DNA of 64,000 nucleotides. Origin: Gemmatimonadota bacterium (GTDB lineage Bacteria > Latescibacterota > UBA2968). The notes beneath the pieces are model-generated. The model was not told the origin of the DNA. It did no database searches and was given only the letters and a program-made list of their open reading frames with translations. The first letter of the stretch is position 1, and each line of letters opens with the position of its first letter. The translations under genes were made by a program, and so were the position numbers. Positions 60,152 to 64,000 of this stretch are shown one piece after another. The DNA lies in NCBI GenBank assembly GCA_026705765.1, contig JAPPAB010000086.1:60260-124259 (forward strand), given 5' to 3'.

Positions 60152-62077
60152 ATGTCCCTTCTCGAAACAATCAATTCACCTGACGACTTAAAGTCCCTAT
60201 CAATAGAAGAATTGCACCAGGTCTGTGCGGAATTGCGGCAATATATTATTGACGTGGTGACAGAGATTGGTGGACATTTTGGATCCAGCCTGGGGGCGGC
60301 GGAATTGACGGTGGCTTTGCACCATCTATACAACACGCCTCAAGACAAAATTGTGTGGGATGTAGGACATCAAGCGTACGGACACAAAGTGCTTACCGGG
60401 CGACGCGAAGCACTCAAAACCATTCGTCAACCTGGTGGCATCAGTGGGTTTCCGATGCGATCAGAGAGTCCGTACGACACATTTGCCGTAGGACATGCGG
60501 GCACATCGATCTCCGCAGCACTGGGATTTGCGACACAGCGCGATTTGATGGGCGAAAAACACAAAGTAGTCGCCGTTATTGGCGACGGTGCCATAACCAG
60601 TGGTATCGCACTTGAGGGATTGAACAATGCCGGTGCATCCAACCGCGATCTATTGGTCATTCTCAATGACAATCGCATGTCAATCTCGCCCAATGTCGGT
60701 GCTATTTCGCATTATTTGACGCGCATTATCACCGATCCGATTTACAATCGCGTGAGAGATCGGATCACAAATGATCCACTTTACAAAAAAATCAAAAAAG
60801 AAATCTGGAATTTGGCCGGGCGCATTCCCGTTGTCGGTACAAATTTGCGCCACGCACTGAGCGGCTTCGAAGAGGGATTAAAGGGCCTGCTGGTACCGGG
60901 CATTCTTTTTGAAGAACTGGGATTTCTGTACCTGGGACCTCTGGATGGCAATAATCTGGAAGAGATGGTAAAAACCTTGAAGAATGTACAGGATCTGAAA
61001 GGTCCTGTGCTCTTACACGTACACACCATTAAGGGCAAGGGCGCGATTCAAGAAGACGAGGAAGACCCGTATGGTGCCGCTTCGATAAAATATCATTCGA
61101 TCAGCCCGCCATCGCCCAAAACGCCGCTACCCAAATATCAGACGGTTTTTGGCGAGGCAATGATCGAGCTTGCCAATAATGACAGTCGCATAGTAGGCGT
61201 AACAGCCGCAATGTCCGAAGGCACGAGTCTCGACATTTTTTCTGAAGCGCATCCCGACCGCTTTTTTGATGTCGGCATTGCCGAACAGCACGCCGTGACA
61301 TTTTCAACCGGAATGGCACTCGAGGGCATGCGCCCCGTCGCAGCGATTTATTCCACATTTTTACAACGGGCTTACGACCAGATCATCCACGATGTCGCCC
61401 TGCAATCGGCACCTGTGATTTTCTGTATGGACCGCGCCGGGCTGGTGGGCGCAGATGGTCCCACGCATCACGGTGATTTTGACCTGTCCTATTTAACCTG
61501 CGTGCCCAATATGATCGTAAGCGCGCCAAAAGATGGCGACGAATTGCGCGACTTGTTATACACAGCGGTACAGCAAGTCGATAACCCCTTTGCCATTCGG
61601 TATCCGCGCGGCAACGTGCATACCCCGCTTACGGGACGCGATCCCGAAGTCTTGAAAATCGGTTCCTGGGAAGCATTGGCCGATGGTGAAGATCTGGTTT
61701 TCCTCGCAGTGGGCACAATGGTAGATCACGCCTGTCAGGCGCGAGAAAAACTCATGGAAGCCGGCATCTCTGCCGCTGTGATCAATTGCCGATTTGTCAA
61801 ACCCATGGATCTGGAAATGCTCGACGATCTCGCCGACCGTTATCAGGTCCTGATCACCGTCGAAGAAAATACCATCGAAGGCGGGTTTGGATCGGGCGTT
61901 GCGCGCTATTTGAGCGACCAGATGCGAGAGGGCCAGCGCGTACACACCCTGGGCATTCCCGATCGCTTTTTCCAACACGGCTCACAGGGCGCGCTGCGCG
62001 ACGAAGCGGGCATCTCACCCGAAGCGATTGCAGCCACTGCCCAGCGCGTTGTCGCACGAGAACCCATTGAATATTGA
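60152..62077 (+). CDS. dxs: 1-deoxy-D-xylulose-5-phosphate synthase
   Basis: A 641-aa thiamine diphosphate enzyme that condenses pyruvate and glyceraldehyde-3-phosphate, the first step of the MEP isoprenoid pathway. It has GGHFGSSLGAAELTVALHH (about residue 36), the catalytic His in VWDVGHQAYGHK, the ThDP-magnesium motif GDGAITSGIALEGLNNAG (about 148-165), and the transketolase-central motif DVGIAEQHAV (about 375) with Glu. The C-terminal domain has ENTIEGGFGSG. Full length and intact. AAGGAG precedes the ATG. It places isoprenoid synthesis on the MEP route. A HAD hydrolase gene follows after 17 nt. Confidence 0.95.
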   Translation: MSLLETINSPDDLKSLSIEELHQVCAELRQYIIDVVTEIGGHFGSSLGAAELTVALHHLYNTPQDKIVWDVGHQAYGHKVLTGRREALKTIRQPGGISGFPMRSESPYDTFAVGHAGTSISAALGFATQRDLMGEKHKVVAVIGDGAITSGIALEGLNNAGASNRDLLVILNDNRMSISPNVGAISHYLTRIITDPIYNRVRDRITNDPLYKKIKKEIWNLAGRIPVVGTNLRHALSGFEEGLKGLLVPGILFEELGFLYLGPLDGNNLEEMVKTLKNVQDLKGPVLLHVHTIKGKGAIQEDEEDPYGAASIKYHSISPPSPKTPLPKYQTVFGEAMIELANNDSRIVGVTAAMSEGTSLDIFSEAHPDRFFDVGIAEQHAVTFSTGMALEGMRPVAAIYSTFLQRAYDQIIHDVALQSAPVIFCMDRAGLVGADGPTHHGDFDLSYLTCVPNMIVSAPKDGDELRDLLYTAVQQVDNPFAIRYPRGNVHTPLTGRDPEVLKIGSWEALADGEDLVFLAVGTMVDHACQAREKLMEAGISAAVINCRFVKPMDLEMLDDLADRYQVLITVEENTIEGGFGSGVARYLSDQMREGQRVHTLGIPDRFFQHGSQGALRDEAGISPEAIAATAQRVVAREPIEY

Positions 62078-62094
62078 GCGGAGATAAAAAATAA

Positions 62095-62769
62095 ATGCAT
62101 AAACCATACCAGGCCGTCATATTCGATATGGACGGCCTGATTGTCGATACGGAAAATATTTATTACAACACCTATAACCAGACCCTCAACGAACTGGGGA
62201 TTGACATACCGCGCGAAGGTTATGTGCGCTGTGTTGGACATCCCGTGGAAAACAACAGCGCAGACGCCGTCAAACGCTACGACTTGCCGATCCGTCCCGA
62301 AGACTTCCACGAAGCCTGGATGACTCGGTTTGAAACCGCGATCTCAAACCCCGATCAAATCGACCTCATGCCCGGTTTTCTCGACCTGCTATCACATCTT
62401 CAAAACAAACACTACAAACTCGGCATTGCATCATCCACGCCGCGCCAGCGCATGCGCGCCACGCTTCAAAACGGCGTCTTGCCCCACGTAAATGCCAACG
62501 CACTCCACGACATTTTTGGGGCTATTTTTTCGGGCAGCGACGTCACCCGCACCAAACCCGACCCGGAAATCTACCTCAAAACCGCCGCAAAACTCAATGT
62601 CCCGCCCGAAACCTGTGTCGTATTTGAAGACAGTGCAGCAGGCGTCCAATCTGGAAAAGCCGCAGGCATGACCGTCTTCGCCGTACCCAATTTCTTCACC
62701 GCACATCAAAACCACGACAGCGCCGACCGCATACTCCCCCGCCTCGACGCGGCAGTTGAGCTATTGTAA
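62095..62769 (+). CDS. HAD-superfamily hydrolase (beta-phosphoglucomutase-like)
   Basis: A 224-aa phosphatase or phosphomutase. The motifs are the nucleophile FDMDGLIVDTE (motif I, residues 9-19), SSTPRQR (motif II, about 107), the Lys in TRTKPDPEIY (motif III) and FEDSAAGVQSGKAAGM (motif IV, about 178-193). The short helical cap type fits subfamily IA, such as sugar-phosphate phosphatases. It probably follows dxs in one transcript. Substrate unknown. Confidence 0.92.
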   Translation: MHKPYQAVIFDMDGLIVDTENIYYNTYNQTLNELGIDIPREGYVRCVGHPVENNSADAVKRYDLPIRPEDFHEAWMTRFETAISNPDQIDLMPGFLDLLSHLQNKHYKLGIASSTPRQRMRATLQNGVLPHVNANALHDIFGAIFSGSDVTRTKPDPEIYLKTAAKLNVPPETCVVFEDSAAGVQSGKAAGMTVFAVPNFFTAHQNHDSADRILPRLDAAVELL

Positions 62770-62799
62770 AGCAACGGTTAGCGATCACCCTCCTATTCC

Positions 62800-62834
62800 T
62801 AATTCTTAATTTTTAATTTTTAATTTTTAATTCT
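62800..62834. repeat. Five-unit 7-bp AT-rich tandem array
   Basis: Five consecutive 7-bp units, TAATTCT, TAATTTT three times, TAATTCT. It lies between the stops of two convergent genes and touches the stop of the left one. Possibly a termination or replication-slippage region rather than a functional site. Confidence 0.7.
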
Positions 62835-63628
62835 CACGCCTTCTCCCACGTCTCATACCACTTCCGGTACCCCGTCTCAACGGGTTCGATATCGCCCACC
62901 TCAAACTCCAGTGCATAGTCCCGATCGTAGCCCAGTGCTTCCACCTGATCCCACACCCAGTGATAATCGATAATACCGTCACCGAGCATGCAACGTTCCC
63001 ACTTCCCTTCCGAGTTGTAATCGCCATCCTTGATATGCACATGCACGATATAATCCTTAAACACATCAAAAGCGGACTTATAATCTGCACCTGCAGCCAT
63101 CAAATTGCACGGCTCGTACAAAATCCCAAAATACTCTGAATCGACCTTCTCACAAATCTCCTGACAAGCCTCTGGATTGCCAGAAATTTCAGTGCCGTGA
63201 TTCTCAATCCCCATATAAATACCCAATTTTTCGGCGTATTCCGCAGATTCACGAAAATAGGGCACTATCGTATCAATCGAAGCGCGCTTGCCATCACCCG
63301 GCATAATGCGAATGGACTTTGAACCAAACGCCTTCCCCACATCCAGCGTCTTTTTCATCTCATCCATTGCCGCCTGTCTCTCAGCCCCTGAAGTGGCGAT
63401 AAAATCTCGCCCGCAGTACGACCCGATATTTGCCAACACCACGCCGTACTTATCGCATACCCGACGCAATTCGTCCATATCGTAATCGGGATCCGTCACC
63501 GAAAAATGCGGCATGCGCCCCACCAGATCAATTTTGTCAAACCCCGCTTCGGAAATCACCTTGAAAGTATAATCCAGATCCCTTTCCCGAAGCGGAAAAC
63601 TACACGCTGAAATACGCGTCACATCCAT
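62834..63628 (-). CDS. Sugar phosphate isomerase/epimerase (TIM barrel)
   Basis: A 264-aa xylose-isomerase-like TIM-barrel protein. Strand motifs are DKIDLVGRMPHF, VVLANIGSYCG, KSIRIMPGDG, LGIYMGIENHGTEISGNPEA (metal Glu/His, about residue 145), YFGILYEPCNLMAAG and IVHVHIKDGDYN (about 205), then EFEVGDIEPVE. Acidic and His residues fit divalent-metal binding. The ATG at 63628 has GGAGG 9 nt upstream; the ATG at 63637 is too close to that site. It overlaps the end of the repeat array and follows the partial gene at the window edge by 1 nt. Confidence 0.87.
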   Translation of the reverse strand: MDVTRISACSFPLRERDLDYTFKVISEAGFDKIDLVGRMPHFSVTDPDYDMDELRRVCDKYGVVLANIGSYCGRDFIATSGAERQAAMDEMKKTLDVGKAFGSKSIRIMPGDGKRASIDTIVPYFRESAEYAEKLGIYMGIENHGTEISGNPEACQEICEKVDSEYFGILYEPCNLMAAGADYKSAFDVFKDYIVHVHIKDGDYNSEGKWERCMLGDGIIDYHWVWDQVEALGYDRDYALEFEVGDIEPVETGYRKWYETWEKA

Positions 63629-63629
63629 A

Positions 63630-64000
63630 TCAATCATCCTCCACGGCATAATCCACAAAAATTGGACTGCTCCAGGCCATCTCCATATCGGTTTGCACCA
63701 CGCGAACATAATACGGATTAATGCCCGGCTTTGCGTCTTCATCAGTAAAATCGAACGACACCTCACCCGCGGCCTGTGCCCCGGGTGCGAAATCAATGGT
63801 CACGCGCCGATTCAATGGACCGAGTTCCATTGTCACCGGACCATTTTCCAGATCACTCGACCCAACGTGAAATCCGACCCTTTCAGCCGGCGCATAAGAC
63901 ATGCGCCTGGGCGGTTTAATACCCTGATCGCCAAATAAGGGACCGGTAATAACCGACGTATTCACCACGCATTCGATATCCACATCGCCATCGCCAAGCA
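63630..64000 (-). CDS. Partial gene, C-terminal fragment (DUF3604/CehA-like)
   Basis: The frame is open to the window edge and lacks its 5' part. The visible 120 or so residues form a beta-sandwich ending in GINPYYVRVVQTDMEMAWSS, then PIFVDYA. The pattern N-P-Y-Y-V-R-V-x-Q-x-D-x-x-x-A-W-S-S-P resembles the end of DUF3604 metallohydrolases (PHP-like) known from environmental genomes. Its stop is 1 nt before the isomerase start, so they share an operon. The family call rests only on the tail. Confidence 0.45.
   Translation of the reverse strand, partial: LGDGDVDIECVVNTSVITGPLFGDQGIKPPRRMSYAPAERVGFHVGSSDLENGPVTMELGPLNRRVTIDFAPGAQAAGEVSFDFTDEDAKPGINPYYVRVVQTDMEMAWSSPIFVDYAVEDD

Overview
This looks like a chromosomal segment of an uncultured, environmental Gram-negative bacterium. 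An outer membrane is implied by a TonB-dependent receptor, an LpxH-like lipid A hydrolase, an outer-membrane porin-like protein and lipoproteins. The gene mix is six PQQ-type beta-propeller proteins, two PhyH dioxygenases, a DUF6785-type permease, a DUF6807 protein, a DUF3604-like C-terminus and several sugar epimerases and dehydrogenases. That mix resembles Latescibacterota/Poribacteria-like or other FCB-related genomes. The assignment is an inference from gene content, not from a marker tree. No rRNA, tRNA, CRISPR array or transposase was recognised. No gene-free stretch exceeds about 230 bases.

Layout. 1-5.9 kb: a TRAP-TAXI uptake system behind a beta-propeller protein, with a second, membrane-anchored propeller reading the other way. 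5.9-9.9 kb: an FtsX/MacB-type permease and its ATPase. 9.9-23.5 kb: a long leftward run of thioesterase, small membrane transporter, glycosyltransferase, halogenase-like flavoprotein, small antitoxin-like protein, PaaK-type ligase, TonB receptor, two propellers around a radical SAM enzyme, iron alcohol dehydrogenase and an aldehyde dehydrogenase that may be CoA-acylating. 23.7-32.4 kb: two DUF3857/transglutaminase proteins (one catalytically dead), a second PaaK-like ligase and two more propellers. 32.6-35.4 kb: a PhyH dioxygenase and a large permease.

35.35-38.27 kb: a compact AT-richer island carrying a MazEF-type toxin-antitoxin pair, a remnant of a second permease gene, a winged-helix plus HEPN-like gene pair, and a frameshifted DUF4145 (HEPN superfamily) gene. 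The island is bounded by inverted copies of a 10-bp-period repeat. It is the best candidate here for an undescribed defence or stress system.

38.3-49.8 kb: housekeeping (purC, TPR protein, glpK, LpxH-like, UvrD-like helicase with an inserted exonuclease-like domain, sugar nucleotidyltransferase, lytic transglycosylase). 49.8-57 kb: carbohydrate-related genes (PhyH with an HxG-like iron site, epimerases, glycosidase-like protein, medium-chain dehydrogenase, DUF6807, SDR). 57.2-60.1 kb: a di-heme cytochrome, Rieske protein and outer-membrane protein operon. 60.1-64 kb: dxs, a HAD phosphatase, a TIM-barrel isomerase and the end of a further gene cut by the window edge.

Short tandem arrays of period 7, 8 or 10 bp, three of the five loci being inverted pairs of arms, sit between genes at 5.85, 20.9, 35.4, 38.2 and 62.8 kb. 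In two places they have become part of coding sequence.
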